Source: Exobasidium rhododendri (lineage: Eukaryota; Basidiomycota; Exobasidiomycetes; Exobasidiales; Exobasidiaceae). From it: a stretch of 64,000 nucleotides of DNA. The notes below the pieces were generated by a model. It made no database searches. It was not told the DNA's origin and saw only the letters and a list, made by a program, of their open reading frames with translations. The stretch covers positions 1,922,001 through 1,986,000 of the forward strand of contig CP110630.1 in assembly GCA_026210745.1 (NCBI GenBank), given 5' to 3'. A program made the translations under genes and the position numbers. Shown here one piece after another: positions 30,716-41,747 of this stretch. Numbering within the stretch: the first letter of the stretch is position 1; each line of letters starts with the position of its first letter.

Positions 30716-31617
30716 CTATTTGCGACGAGCGAGGAGGGGAGAAAGAACGTGGGTCCACTTGACGACTGCGCTGAGATTGATGTAAATGGTTTTGGAGACA
30801 ATCTTGCGGACGGCGCCAACCACACCTTCCTCTATATAGCGGTGACTTTTCGTGCAGCAATCCAGGGGGCGGTCCCTGGTCCTCCTCTTCGTTTCCAGAT
30901 CAAAGCCCCTCAAGGTTCGCTGAGGAAAGTCTCCACCTTACACACAGACTGTATGCACCGCGGATAGCGTGACCGAGAATGCTCAGTCGGAAAAGGGTGG
31001 GAATATTGCAGGGATGTGAGAAGAGGTGGATGGGCTGCTCACTCGAACGGAGGCAGGTCCGATCTCTCTGATGGGAACTGAGGAGGCCCCCGCGGAGACA
31101 GTGCCCTTAATGGCGAGGCAGTGATTGACCTGGCCTTCGTCGGTGTTGATGTGGGTCAGGGAGCGAAGGCTGGATGTTTCCAGTGCTAGCAAAGATCTGG
31201 GAATTCGCCGGATCGTGAGACTGGAGGAAGGTCAAGAACTGCAAGAGAGAGTGTCGTGGGCAAGAGAAGGACGTCGAGTAACAAAAGCGCAAGTGCTGTG
31301 TGCTGAGTATCCTGGTGAAAAAGGCCGACTGATGTTGGGGGATTATTATCTGATCGATCTAGGTTTAAGGGTGATGGAGCTGAATCCAGTCTAAGAGTGG
31401 GATACAAAGGAAGCGTCTACGCACCTTTCTTTAGCGAGCATGTCCCGCCCAAAGTGGGGACAGAGGCGGCAAGTGTCGATGCTAATGCATTTCGGTCTCT
31501 ATGATTCCGCCGTACTACCACTAACGGTACGAGCGAAGCAGGTCTCATCACAAACACAGCACTTTCTTAGCTTGTTGACGCGCTTACATTGGACTGCACC
31601 CCAAGAGATGAAGTCAT
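30716..31617 (-). CDS. Tentative four-exon gene of unknown function (161 aa)
   Basis: This is a hand-built model with exons 31617-31588, 31498-31425, 31220-31043 and 30919-30716. It uses GT-AG introns of 89, 204 and 123 nt, begins at an ATG (MTSSLGVQSN) and keeps phase to a TAG. The product contains a CxxC cluster (ISIDTCRLCPHFGRDM), a non-repetitive middle (LTHINTDEGQVNHCLAIKG) and a hydrophobic C-terminal part (GVVGAVRKIVSKTIYIN). I recognise no family. Against it, the plus strand also has open ATG frames here (30707-30967 and 31149-31394), so the coding strand is uncertain. Confidence 0.3.
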
Positions 31618-32526
31618 TTGCTCCAACGAGGGAGGGCCCCGAAGACTGTTGAAACGCTGGAAGAAGGGGGGGGGACAGTATTCTTACAGTATTTCTATTT
31701 GCTATGCATACAGTAGATGAAACGTGGAGTGCTTCTGCACTTGAAAATGCTTAAATCTAATGTGTACCACTTGCTGCAACGTTAGACCCGTTTTCAATCT
31801 CAACCTAAAGTGATGAAATCGTGTTTTTGCAAGAAGAAGAAACATTAGAATACGACTTCGGCATTGCGTGCTGCAAGTGACGCATACAGTGCAACAAAAG
31901 ACGTCACCACCTAGCCCGCGCTGCGCTATGAATAGATTGTCGTATTCACGAATGGAAGTCCGTGGCCACCTTACTTGCTCAAGATGAGAGTGGGGGGATA
32001 AGAAAGTACTCATCTGTGATGTCTCACCTTGACGACCGAGCGCTTGCTTGGGGCTGAGGGCGACAGACGATCTAGACTACACACCTTTGGAGTGGAGGTC
32101 ATGAAGAGAGAGAGAGAGAAATGCTATATTCTTTACCTTGCTTGTCTGCACGTTTTCAGCGGCTCGTTTCAATCAGGGGCCGCACACACCGATGGGTCTG
32201 CATCAGCCTCTTGTAGCGCCTAACTGATCGCGTTGGATGATGTTCATGCGTAGAACGCTCGTATATGAGAAACCTGCATGTGATGCATCTGGAAGTGCGA
32301 CTCGCGCCATTCAAGCCCAGTGTCGCCAAAGACACGAAAAGCGCAGCCACCATGACCCCTAGTCATGGATGAGCATCGGACATTTCATTATAGGAGATCA
32401 AGCCGGGAAGTGGGGAAAATATCTATAGATCATGAGTATTCTTATCTCTATTGTAGGACAGTGTATATTCTAAAGGTCAGAGACGTCTATAGGAGTGGGG
32501 AGTCGGTTGAAAGGTAAACTCTTGAT
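31618..32526. other. Intergenic region
   Basis: No supported gene. It contains a G-run near 31668-31676, a GA microsatellite at about 32103-32120 and AT-rich sequence at 32400-32480 next to the peroxidase gene's 3' end. Confidence 0.45.
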
Positions 32527-33853
32527 TTACAGCCTGGCTCGAGCGGCTGGGACGCCCTTCTCATTTTCCTTTGCAGCTTGTGATGCTTCTCCATCCCTAC
32601 CGGCCCCTGGTGCACCTGGGGTAGCCTTCTTCTGCGGAGCACTCTCGTACTTGCCCTTCTTGAGATGACTGAATCGTGCGATGCCATCTTCGTCTCGGTA
32701 GACTCCCAATTCGATCAGCTTTGCAAAGACTTTACTGAAATCATCAAAAAAGAGATCCGAATCTTCGGCATACTTTTCGACCCAGACCTTAAACTTATCA
32801 TCCTGGGTAAGACTGAAGTCGGTCGGAAGCATCATCAGTGGTTCGTCGTCTTCATCCATGGCAGCAGTCCTGGCAACCCATTGCCAAGGTGCGCCTTCTC
32901 TGTTCAATTGCTTCTTCTCCCATTTCAGTTTGAGTAGTAGTCTGTAGTATTGGTTGCCAAAGCGAGTAGGATTGTTGACCCAAGCACCTTCGAATCCACT
33001 TCGATCGCTGTGACATCGTCCGAGATTGTGGGCTCCAGAGAGAGCAACAATCTCTTGGTCATTGAAGCCCATTCGATAGAAAATATGTCGTAAGTGGTCT
33101 TGCGCTTGCGATCCATCAGGTAGTCTCCCTCTCGGTGGCAGGTTTTCCTCATCGACAAAATCAGATCTACCACCTTTCCAAGGAATGTCTGGTCCACCCA
33201 TAGCCTTGATTGCCACCACTCCGCCAAGTGTCCAGACTGAGAGGGAGGAAGGGAGGAGGGAAGAAGAGGAGGGAAGAAGAGGAGGAAGAAGACCCTTGAC
33301 GTCAGTCGACAAGACAAAGCGACAAGCTCATCAATACAATAGGGTACACCACTCACGATCAGAGTATGTGATCCAGGTGTGCTTCTCTTTGATGGGCTCG
33401 AGGAAGACACGAGCATGCTGCAGTCCGGCATTAGCAGGGTCGCCACCTTCCTGCTCATACCTCATACCAGCACCATTCGAGCCACCAGTGTCGGTGTCTT
33501 TGCAGTATGTACCACTGAAAAAGAAAAGAGCATTCAGGTATGATCAGCTCGACTAGATCTTTTGCCCTCTCAATTATCCTACCTTGCTTACCTGGCGTGC
33601 CATGCTAGTCGAACCAGAACGGGCCCAATAGATCCGTCATCATAAGGCTCTTGCTTCAAGATCTCCTTCAGGAGGGGCACATAACAATCATTGCGTAAGT
33701 GAGGAGAACTAATATGCAGTTGTGTATCGAGTACTTACGATGATGTCCTTGCGAACAGCTGTGCAGAAGGAGATATCGTCGATCAATTCGGGCCTTGATC
33801 TGGAGGGGCATTGACAAGCTCCACTCACCTTCAGTGTCACCAATCTTCGACAT
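32527..33853 (-). CDS. CCP1: Cytochrome c peroxidase-type class I haem peroxidase, no presequence
   Basis: Five exons (33853-33829, 33758-33739, 33665-33592, 33514-33357, 33236-32527) give 328 residues. It reduces H2O2 with a one-electron donor. Distal Arg34, Trp37 and His38 sit in [10 protein letters not shown]. The proximal His162 (ALSGAHNLG), Trp178 (SGFEGAW, 16 residues after the His as in yeast CCP) and Asp232 (MMLPTDF) complete the site. The SNGAGMRYE and [12 protein letters not shown] blocks are typical CCP. The protein starts directly at [15 protein letters not shown], without the long mitochondrial presequence of yeast CCP1. It has a Lys/Ala/Gly-rich extension of about 45 residues ending in AARARL. 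The first two exons are 25 and 20 nt. Only this splice choice places AVRKDII in frame with the conserved domain. Confidence 0.93.
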
Positions 33854-34768
33854 TTTCGAGCTTATCGGGTGTTTGCGTGCAGAGATCTCGAAGTATGCGA
33901 GTTCAGCTGTCAGGGCGTCTAGACGTCTGTGATGGTAGGACAGTCCCAAGCAACACGAATCGCTAAATCATCAAATCTGGGGCAGTCTCGGTTCCAGGCA
34001 CTTTCCTTACGCCGGGTCTTTCCTAATCTGACTTTACCACTGTCTGAGATCTATCTCTCTCACTCTCTTTCGCTCTGTGAAAAGGCTTAGAAGGATTAAA
34101 TTCTTTCCGCTTAACTTCATAGCAAACCCTTACCGGCGTCCTTCCTGGCACTTTACATAAGTTTCTATTTCTTTTTCCATGATTTGTCCTATACCCGAAC
34201 GGTTTCAACGATCAGGAGCGAAACTTTACGGAATTTCTTCCTTACTTTCGTTCTCCCTTGTCTATCTGACCGCATAAGCACACCTCTTGGAAATCTGGAC
34301 AGGAAATTCAACGATAACGTAAACGCAAGGCCGGATAAGGAGAAATCTTCTCGCGTGCAGTATCTGAATTTGCTCGACTTTGTTTTTTTTTGTGAAAAAG
34401 AGACACAAACTACTGTAGAGGAAAGGGCGACATGCAATTAGCTCGGGAGATTAGATGATAAATGCTCCGGTCCCGACACTGACCGAGAGCCCGACTGCTT
34501 GCCAAGTAGATCAGAGTAGATCAGGGCTTAGTGTAAGTCTTCCTGTCAGTGGAAGTCATGCGCGGCGACTCACGTTGGGATTCCCCTCCTCAATCGATCG
34601 TATTGCTTCGCAACGTCGACACTGAGTAATGGATAGGGACAGCTCGCGACATGGTGATCGAATCAATCGAATCAGTGCGGGAAAGGAAGGCAGGGGTCCT
34701 TGCTACATGAAGGAGTGTAATTTTGGCACAACGAAGGGGGAAAGGAGAGATTGAATGAGAAGCATCGA
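33854..34768. other. Intergenic region
   Basis: This holds the peroxidase promoter (33854 upward) and the 3' end of the first secreted-protein gene. Frames on both strands at 34184-34441 are short, AT-rich and unsupported. Confidence 0.45.
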
Positions 34769-36584
34769 TCACAGACGACGACGACGATTGCTCTTGATTT
34801 GATGATTTCTAGACACCATGGCGACCTTTGTCACTGGCGTCTTCACCGGGTCTACTACGTCAGCGGATTCTTCGCTAGGATCTTTGACACCCTCTTTCTT
34901 CTCTTTCTTTTCCTTCTTTCCCTTCTTCTTCTCCTTGTCATCATCAGAATCGTCTTTGCAGTCTTCAAGATCATCGTCCTTTGATTTCTTCTTTTTTCCA
35001 TCTGCCTCGTTGACGTCATTATTTGTCCCAGTCGGGGTGTTGGTGACTGCAGTGGTTCCTGCATTGGTACTGCCTACTGCTCCCGATTTTCCAGACGACT
35101 TGACAACTCCTGTTCCGGCTTGCGTGTCTGTGTTAGTTGGCGTCGTCGTACCAACGCCTGCTGCCGTAGCTGCCGATTTACCACCTGCTCCAGCTCCGAT
35201 TTGGTAGTTTGTCTTGGCGGGAGTCGTCGTCCCAACACCTGTTCCTGAAGCTGCTGTGCTTCCGCCTACACCGCCTCCAGATCCAGCTCCAATTTGATAG
35301 TTCGTATTGGCAGGAGTCGTCGTGCCAATACCAGCTCCCGAAGCTGCTGTACTTCCGACTGCTCCAGCTCCAATTTGGTAATTCGTATTGGCAGGAGTCG
35401 TCGTGTCAGTTGCTGTTCCAGAGGCGCTTGTCTTGCCAGATTTCTTTACTGCACCCTGAGTACTTTTAGAATTGGGACTGTTCGGCAATGGGGCTGCACC
35501 ATAGCTTCCCGTTGCTGTCTTGTCGCGATTTTCGTTGCTGCCCTGAGTACCTTGGTTGGTTGGTATTGTATCTACACCGTAGCTGCCCGAGCCTGTTCCA
35601 CCTGCTGAATTGCCTTTGCCGCCGGGGTTGACAGGATTTGATCCACCAGGAGGAGGGACTATATAAGTCGTAGATTGTCCGTTGTTCGTTCCACTCGCCC
35701 TCAGCTCAGGCGTCAAGAGCTTGAAGCTACCCTGGTAAGGTACACACTTCGAGACGTCACAGGTGAAGTTTCCTGCAAGAGGGAAGACCCAGGTGGTCAA
35801 TACTGAAGCAGTGGTCAACGAATTCTCTTTCTCCTGAATGTAATACTCACTCTGCATGAATTGCAAATTTGTCGGTACTTCGCAAGCTTCTTGGATGTGG
35901 TCTGCAGGTTAAAGAGTAAAAGAGAGTCAGTCTCCGCTCAGCCGAGCAGGACAAGATGTGCTCACCGCAGTATATCGCTTTCCCACCCTGGAAAGCCTTC
36001 TCGGGACTCCAGTACATCTTGCAGGTGGCTTGCTCGTTGGCTGTTGGCAGTAGACTTGCCGGTCCGCTCGAAGTCCAGTAGTCTTTGGCGTAGCAGCCTT
36101 TCAGATTGATAGGGCAAACGAGTGGAAATGGAATGCACTGCTCGCCTGGTAGTTTGGGTGGTGTGTAGCCTGCATTCTTTTTAGTCCAAGCAAGACAAGC
36201 GTAGTTCAAGTTCTCGAATGACATCAGATCGGTCGATTTGGGAAAGGCGTTGTAGCAGCTGCACGATCCGTAAGGTCCACCTTCTCGACTTGACTTCATG
36301 TCCCCATCCGTTGGCTCAAAAGTACAGAACATTTGCTTCATGATTCTGGCATTGATATAGCATTCACCTAGCTGAATACCATGATCGGTATGATTGGCAG
36401 CGTAGCCTGGATTCTTGATTGCACATCCTTCCGTCAGGATGTCGGCAGGAACACCGCTAGGATCACGCTTGGCAAGACTGTAGTAGGAATTGGATGTAGT
36501 GCTGAAAGAAGTGATGGACGCCATTGCACTTCCTGAGAGCAATAGCATAGAGGCTAGAAAGGTCACCGAGGTGCCGAAGTGCAT
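34769..36584 (-). CDS. Secreted Cys-rich protein with repeat tail (paralogue A)
   Basis: Three exons (36584-35966, 35901-35851, 35772-34769) give 557 residues. An N-terminal signal peptide (MHFGTSVTFLASMLLLSGS) is followed by a Kex2-type site in SLAKRDPS. Residues about 40-240 form a Cys-rich domain with blocks GECYINARIMKQMF, GGPYGSCSCYNAFP, FENLNYACLAW, GYTPPKLPGE, FPLVCPINLKGCY and IYCGDHIQEAC. The rest is Gly/Thr/Ser-rich, with four imperfect repeats around GTTTPANTNYQIGAG, then a Lys/Asp-rich stretch and a final RRRRL. The Cys-rich domain matches the gene at 37927-39634, including the position and phase of the 51-nt exon. I know no named family. A cell-wall, adhesive or effector role is speculation. 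Confidence 0.85.
35110..35430 (-). repeat. Imperfect coding tandem repeat in paralogue A
   Basis: Four diverged units of about 25-29 residues share the core TTTPANTNYQIGAG. They are preceded by GSTAASGxGxG in the middle copies. The two central copies are closest, and the outer copies have drifted (for example TNTDTQAGTG). Confidence 0.8.
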
Positions 36585-37926
36585 GATGGCCGCCAGGAGA
36601 GGGGGAAAAGAGAAAAAACGACGGAGAGACGGAGACTTTCAAGTGGGATAGGCAAAAGTAGGGTCAATGAAGCGTGAGGATGGGATGAGTTGACAAATGG
36701 AGTCTGTGAGGTCCAGGATCAGGAGAGATTTTGCCCAGACACCTTCTCTTTTGTACGTTAGAGGTCAGAAGGCAGGCATTCAGCTTGACGCTAGCTGACG
36801 ACCGTTGCGTTGCGGACAAGTCCAAGGTCAGCTCGTACAAGAGCTGGTCCGCAAAGGAACGAGGTGTCCATCCTTTTGGGGATGCGGCAGAACTCAGTCC
36901 CCATGCTATTTCTGCTTTAATTGAGCCCAGAGCCATGAAGTAAGGAGGGGCGTCATCTCAAAACAGTTTCAAGAGCGACTTCTAGCGGATCATTCTCACT
37001 TCCGCTCCCTGTATTTGAAACTACGGGAAGATTGACGTCGTCGGCCGAGATGAGATCGTGAATCTCCGATTCCTGTGCAAGAAGGAAAGCTGAGTCTGGA
37101 AAAGGGGGGAGGGTGTGGAGAGCAAGACGGAAGAACTACGAATGGCACCGATGAGCAAGTCCGTGTCAACAATTTCTCCCAATTTAGAGTTCTGATCGCG
37201 ATGGGTCGAGCTCAGTCAAGCTTGGGGCCCCTCTCCTGATGGACGAGGATCAAGCACAGCTTTTGACTCGGCAAGAGGCAGATCTCAGACCTCTGGAAGT
37301 CCACCTGCTATTGGCAGATCTTTCGGGTGTGCCTTGCTGAGCAAGTCCGCTGTTGCAAACAGAGGACCGCCCCCCTTCTTTGTTGCTGGTGCATTGTCAC
37401 GATTCTGCTGCGTTCACGGCGTGCGTGCATGGACTAGCACCTATCCGTGAGGCAGGGGCGAGAGGAGGAGCGGCCGTGCAACTCGCAAGCGACAACGTCT
37501 ATTGCAACTCCAAGAAGATCCCCGTCCTGTGTCAAACCTTTCAAAGCACGCCCGGCGCATATGATGTCCGATAGATAGGCCGCTTCGCATCTTCACAAGA
37601 CGATGAGAGCATCGAGTAAATAAACGTCTTCCCCTGTAATAGCCTTCGAGCACGCTCAGAGTCTCCTTGACCCTGCAATATGAGCGATAATGAGAGACAG
37701 GCGCCAGGCCCAAATGTCATTAAAGAGTCTCTGTGGGGGCGTCATTTGTCGATAGAGCGGAGAGAGTGACTGAAGACAGTGGTACGTAGGGTAGATAAAG
37801 AGTGGGAAATGGCGGAAACATAGGAGGATTGGAGAGAGAAAGACTCCCCGCGAACGGGTAAAGACAGTTAGGCACATCTCAATGTACAAGAAAGAGCTCG
37901 CGCGCACTCCCGAAGAACGGGGCAAA
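36585..37926. other. Spacer between the two secreted paralogues
   Basis: 1.34 kb without a supported gene. It holds the promoter of paralogue A and the 3' region of paralogue B. Frames at 36664-36936 (minus) and 37353-37574 (plus) show no conserved motif and no consistent splicing. Confidence 0.45.
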
Positions 37927-39634
37927 TCAAAGCTTGCGCTTGCCGTATCTCTTGATGATGTGACGTTTGAAGGCAGAGTGGTCGCTTTCTTCTTCGTCGC
38001 TGCGCTTGGAAGAACGGTGTGTGGACTGTCCGTGGCACTTGTGACTTCTATTTTCGAGTCGTTCTTTGCTGTCACCTTCAGGCACTACGTCCCTTTCCGC
38101 AAGGCTACTCTTCCTCGTCTCATTTGTAGCACATTTGTGAGTGGGCGTGCAATTACTGCCAGCCTTTTTGCAGTCGTGAGCGTGATGTTGGCCCTTGCCA
38201 GCGTGATGACCACCCGGGTTGTTTTCGCTGCATTGCTGTCCCTTACCGCCGTAGCTGCCCTTCCCAGAGGCGGCATGAGAACCAGATCCAGCACCAGAGC
38301 CAGTAGAGGAGCCAGAAGAGGAGCCAGAAGAGGAGCCAGATCCGGATCCTGATCCTGATCCTGATCCACTGCTGGACCCGCTGCCATCTTGGCCATAGCT
38401 GCCTTTGCCACGACTTGAGGCGCCGTTGCTGCTGACACCTTTGCACTTCTCTGCCGATGGAACGCCACCATTGGCGTAGAAGCTGAAATGCGAAACCGGT
38501 GGAAACGTACCTACAGGGCACACGCTCGACCAATTGACTCCCTTTGTGCTTTGAGTATATGTGTGCTTACACATCGTAGTCGGCTCGCAGCCAAGCTTGG
38601 GCAGGTAGTCTGTTGTGTGATAAGCACTGGATTAGAATGACGTAGATTTAATTGTCGCAAACACGATACACACCACTTACGAAGAGTGTAATCTCGCAAG
38701 TTTCCACTTTTGCAGCCGCCTCCGATCCAATCTGGGCAATGAAGCAAGAGGAGAGATCAATAGCATGTCGAGCTGAGAAATAAATCACACGCATGCCTCA
38801 CTGCAATACATTTCTGTGCCGTGAGGCCCACCAGTCTTTGGTGGATTCCACAATCCCGTAAAGGTGACGCCTAAAGTGTAGTATTTACCCATCTGCAGGG
38901 GACAACTCATTGATCAGTTTGCCACTCTTCCACACAGTCTGATGCAAGCTACTTACCTTTTGATGAGCATCATTGTAGACAGTTTCCGAGTAGCAAGGAT
39001 GCAGATTAGAAGGACAAACGATTGGAAATGGCTGCATCGCTGTGTTGGGCAGCTTTGGTGGTCCGAGTCCTTGCTTCTTGTCCTGCGTCTCCCACGTAAA
39101 GCAAGCGTAATTAGGATTCTCCCATTCCCAGATGTCTCCGTCGACGGGGTAGACGTTGTAAGCACAGCAGTCGCCTGCACGAGATACAAAGTACATGAAA
39201 GTGTCAGCGATGAGTCCAAGATTGACAATACAGTAGCCCTCTGCATTCTCACCATACACTCCTCCTTCTCCGAAATGAGGCGACTCTGTGTCAGGTACAA
39301 AGACGGCAAAGACCTGGTTCATGACGCTGACGGGTATTTGAACAATGAATTAGCAAGATCCCAAAAGGTCAAATAGCCACGCAAGCACTTACCGGCTATT
39401 AACATGGCACTCCGACATCTGAATGCGAGAATTGCAGTATTTTTCGCCGCCGTCGTGTCGATGGTGGTAGTTGACATCCCGAAGAACACAATTCTGAAGC
39501 GCTCTTGTCGCTTGAACATACGATGGATCTCTTTTGACGAGTTGATGTGTACCCGTATCGTTGCTGGAATTGAGGAAAGTTTGGCCCAGCGCACTGACGG
39601 CGAAGAGGCCGCTCATGAGAAGAGGAAATAGCAT
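37927..39634 (-). CDS. Secreted Cys-rich protein with Ser/Gly tail (paralogue B)
   Basis: Six exons (39634-39393, 39326-39253, 39174-38957, 38892-38802, 38731-38681, 38609-37927) give 452 residues. The signal peptide (MLFPLLMSGLFAVSALG) precedes LVKRDPS, matching paralogue A. Shared Cys-rich blocks are SECHVNSRVMNQVF, GGVYGDCCAYNVYP, WENPNYACFTW, LGPPKLPN, FPIVCPSNLHPCY and EMYCNWIGGGC. The 51-nt exon 5 equals exon 2 of paralogue A in length and phase. The tail has an extra Cys cluster (LGCEPTTMCKH), a long Ser-Gly run, a His/Lys-rich part and dibasic sites, and ends GKRKL. The 78-nt second intron is free of stops and a multiple of three, so its retention would add 26 residues. Function unknown. 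Confidence 0.85.
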
Positions 39635-40981
39635 GGTGTCGGTGTTCAAAGTGGGTGTGGAAAGGGGCGTTTGTGATTGCTTGTCGCTTGGTCTGAAGAG
39701 TTTAAAAGAGGGGCTTCAAAGTGTGAAAGGGATAAACAGGTCGAAGGATGAAGACGAACGAGAGAAGCGATTGAGGTCGGAGAATGGAAGCGCCAGAGGG
39801 AGAAGGAGGAAATTTGAGGGAGGGAGGAGAAATGATGGGGAGCAACAAGTCAGGCGCGGTAACGCTGATCATTACCTATATATACTCAAACACACACGCA
39901 TTTGCGTGTGCCCCCCAAATCACATATACTCTGCTGCTTCTTTTCTGGAGGCAATGGGAGGGGAAAAGGGGGAGTGACCGTCACTTGCGCTGGAAAGCAC
40001 GGTCCCGACACATCAATCGAAGTCGGAAGATGGGCGCAGGCATGCGGCGCCTCTCCCCTTACATTGTGATACGGTAACAGTTCGAGTGATTGCGCCCGCC
40101 CGTCGTGTCGTTGTGTAGCTTGATACCTTCATGCAGCATTGTTCTCTTCTTCACGTCGACTCAACCTTCCTGCCACTTGCTATCGAATGAGCGCAGACCG
40201 AGAGCCAGACCTCGCAGGGACACGCCTCATATCACACAGGAGGACAGCTTGGTAAATCAGAAGAGACGAGAGAGAGGCATCACAATACGTAGCTACCCGT
40301 TGCTCTACATCAAGAACCAGCGGTATTGTCTGCCATCACGATCACGAAGCTAGTCGACCTCACGTATGAATAGATCTCCGATGCTCGCTCCAATTTCGCT
40401 GCTGCCGCCGTCAAGGCCCCGGAAACAGGCACGCATCGAGTCACATCCGATCTCCCGCTGCTTCTCCTCCTCGTTCACAGCATACGCAGTATCCATCACA
40501 TATTACTGTCCACGGGTTACCCCCTCCTTTCTGCTCATGCTACGTATGCTGCGTCGAGTCTTTCTAGCCAACGACCTAGGGCATCGTTCGCTTCAGTGCC
40601 ACTGTACGCGTAACACGTGGGACAGAAGATTTTCGGTGATATCGATGAGAGCATTGCTATATCCCCCCATGATTTGTATACAGTAGTAATACAGTACTGT
40701 AGTAACAGCGTAAACTATTTCACCTACGCCTCGCTACTCAAGGGGGGGAAGCACTTTTATATGAACGCGCCTTTTTCAAGACTTGGAAGATTTTCTTTTA
40801 CACTTGATTTTTCTCAGTTTGCGAGGGAGAGAAGGTGTGTGCAGTTTGAAATCGCGATTGGTTTAACTTTTTTTTTTTTCCTTCAAGATTTGACTGGCGG
40901 TTTTAGCTTTTGGCAAACACTACCTCCTTTCGTTCGTCCCATTATATCGTCCATACCACACCCTACTACCGCTCCTACAAA
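39635..40981. promoter_or_regulatory. Divergent upstream region of paralogue B and TCTP
   Basis: 1.35 kb without a supported gene. Near TCTP it carries CACGTG at 40614-40619 and a T-rich tract (T13-14 at about 40868-40881), then a pyrimidine-rich leader up to the ATG. This looks like the promoter of a highly expressed translation gene. Confidence 0.45.
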
Positions 40982-41747
40982 ATGAAGGTAAGTCGGAACT
41001 CCACAGGAGGCTGGGCAGTGGATGCGATGATCGAGTCTGTCAACGAGATTTCGGTCGTACCGCTGACACTCCATCCGCTGTTTCTGACGTGCAGCTCTAC
41101 AGTGACAAGGTCTCCGGCGATGAGATGTTCTCGGATGGTTACGACTTCAAGGAGATTGACGACATTGTCTACGAGGTCGATGCTGCCATGCAAGTTGTTC
41201 AGGAAGGCAACGTCGACATTGGTGCCAATCCATCTGCCGAAGAGGAGCAGGAAGCTCTTGACAATGGTGGTCAACAAGTCATCAACATTGTCCACTCTTT
41301 CCGATTGCAGCCCACGTCTTTCGACAAGAAGAGCTACTTGACATACCTCAAGGTACGTACCCTCAAGTGATCGTCGAGCTGATTAGTGTGACGTCGACGA
41401 CTAGAAAGCTCAATCTTTCCTTTATCATACCAGGGATACATGAAGACTGTCAAAGCCACCCTGCAGAAGGACAACCCAGAGAGAGTGGAAATCTTTGAAA
41501 AGCAAGCTGCTACCTTTGCAAAGAAAGTCGTTGGTAGTTTCAAGGACTACGACTTTTACACTGGTGAATCAGGAAACGTCGATGGGTGAGTAGCTCTATT
41601 CAGCAGATATGCTGGCGCACTATTTTGGCTCACCATCTACTCTCTTAATCTCTTTCCAGCATGGTCGCCTTGCTCAACTACCGAGAAGACGGCACTACAC
41701 CATACCTCATCTTCTGGAAAGATGGTCTTAAGGAGCAAAAGATCTAG
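40982..41747 (+). CDS. TMA19: Translationally controlled tumour protein (TCTP)
   Basis: Four exons (40982-40987, 41095-41352, 41434-41585, 41660-41747) give 167 residues, the usual TCTP length. The first coding exon holds only ATG AAG, after which the conserved [16 protein letters not shown] begins in frame. Further signatures are the [16 protein letters not shown] region (TCTP1-like), the helical hairpin around [17 protein letters not shown], and the C-terminal [20 protein letters not shown] is an abundant, ribosome-associated cytosolic protein tied to translation and stress. No residue looks out of place. Confidence 0.96.

Noticed and set aside
30707-30967. ATG-started plus-strand frame
   Set aside because: No downstream acceptor continues it in phase for more than about 20 codons, and it lies antisense to the last exon of the coherent minus-strand model.
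31149-31394. Plus-strand 81-residue frame with protein-like composition
   Set aside because: No motif, no promoter evidence and no splice partner found. Kept only as an alternative within the unresolved locus.
33759-33828. Unspliced reading [14 protein letters not shown] at the peroxidase start
   Set aside because: It runs out of frame with the conserved domain; splicing at 33828/33759 yields AVRKDII in frame.
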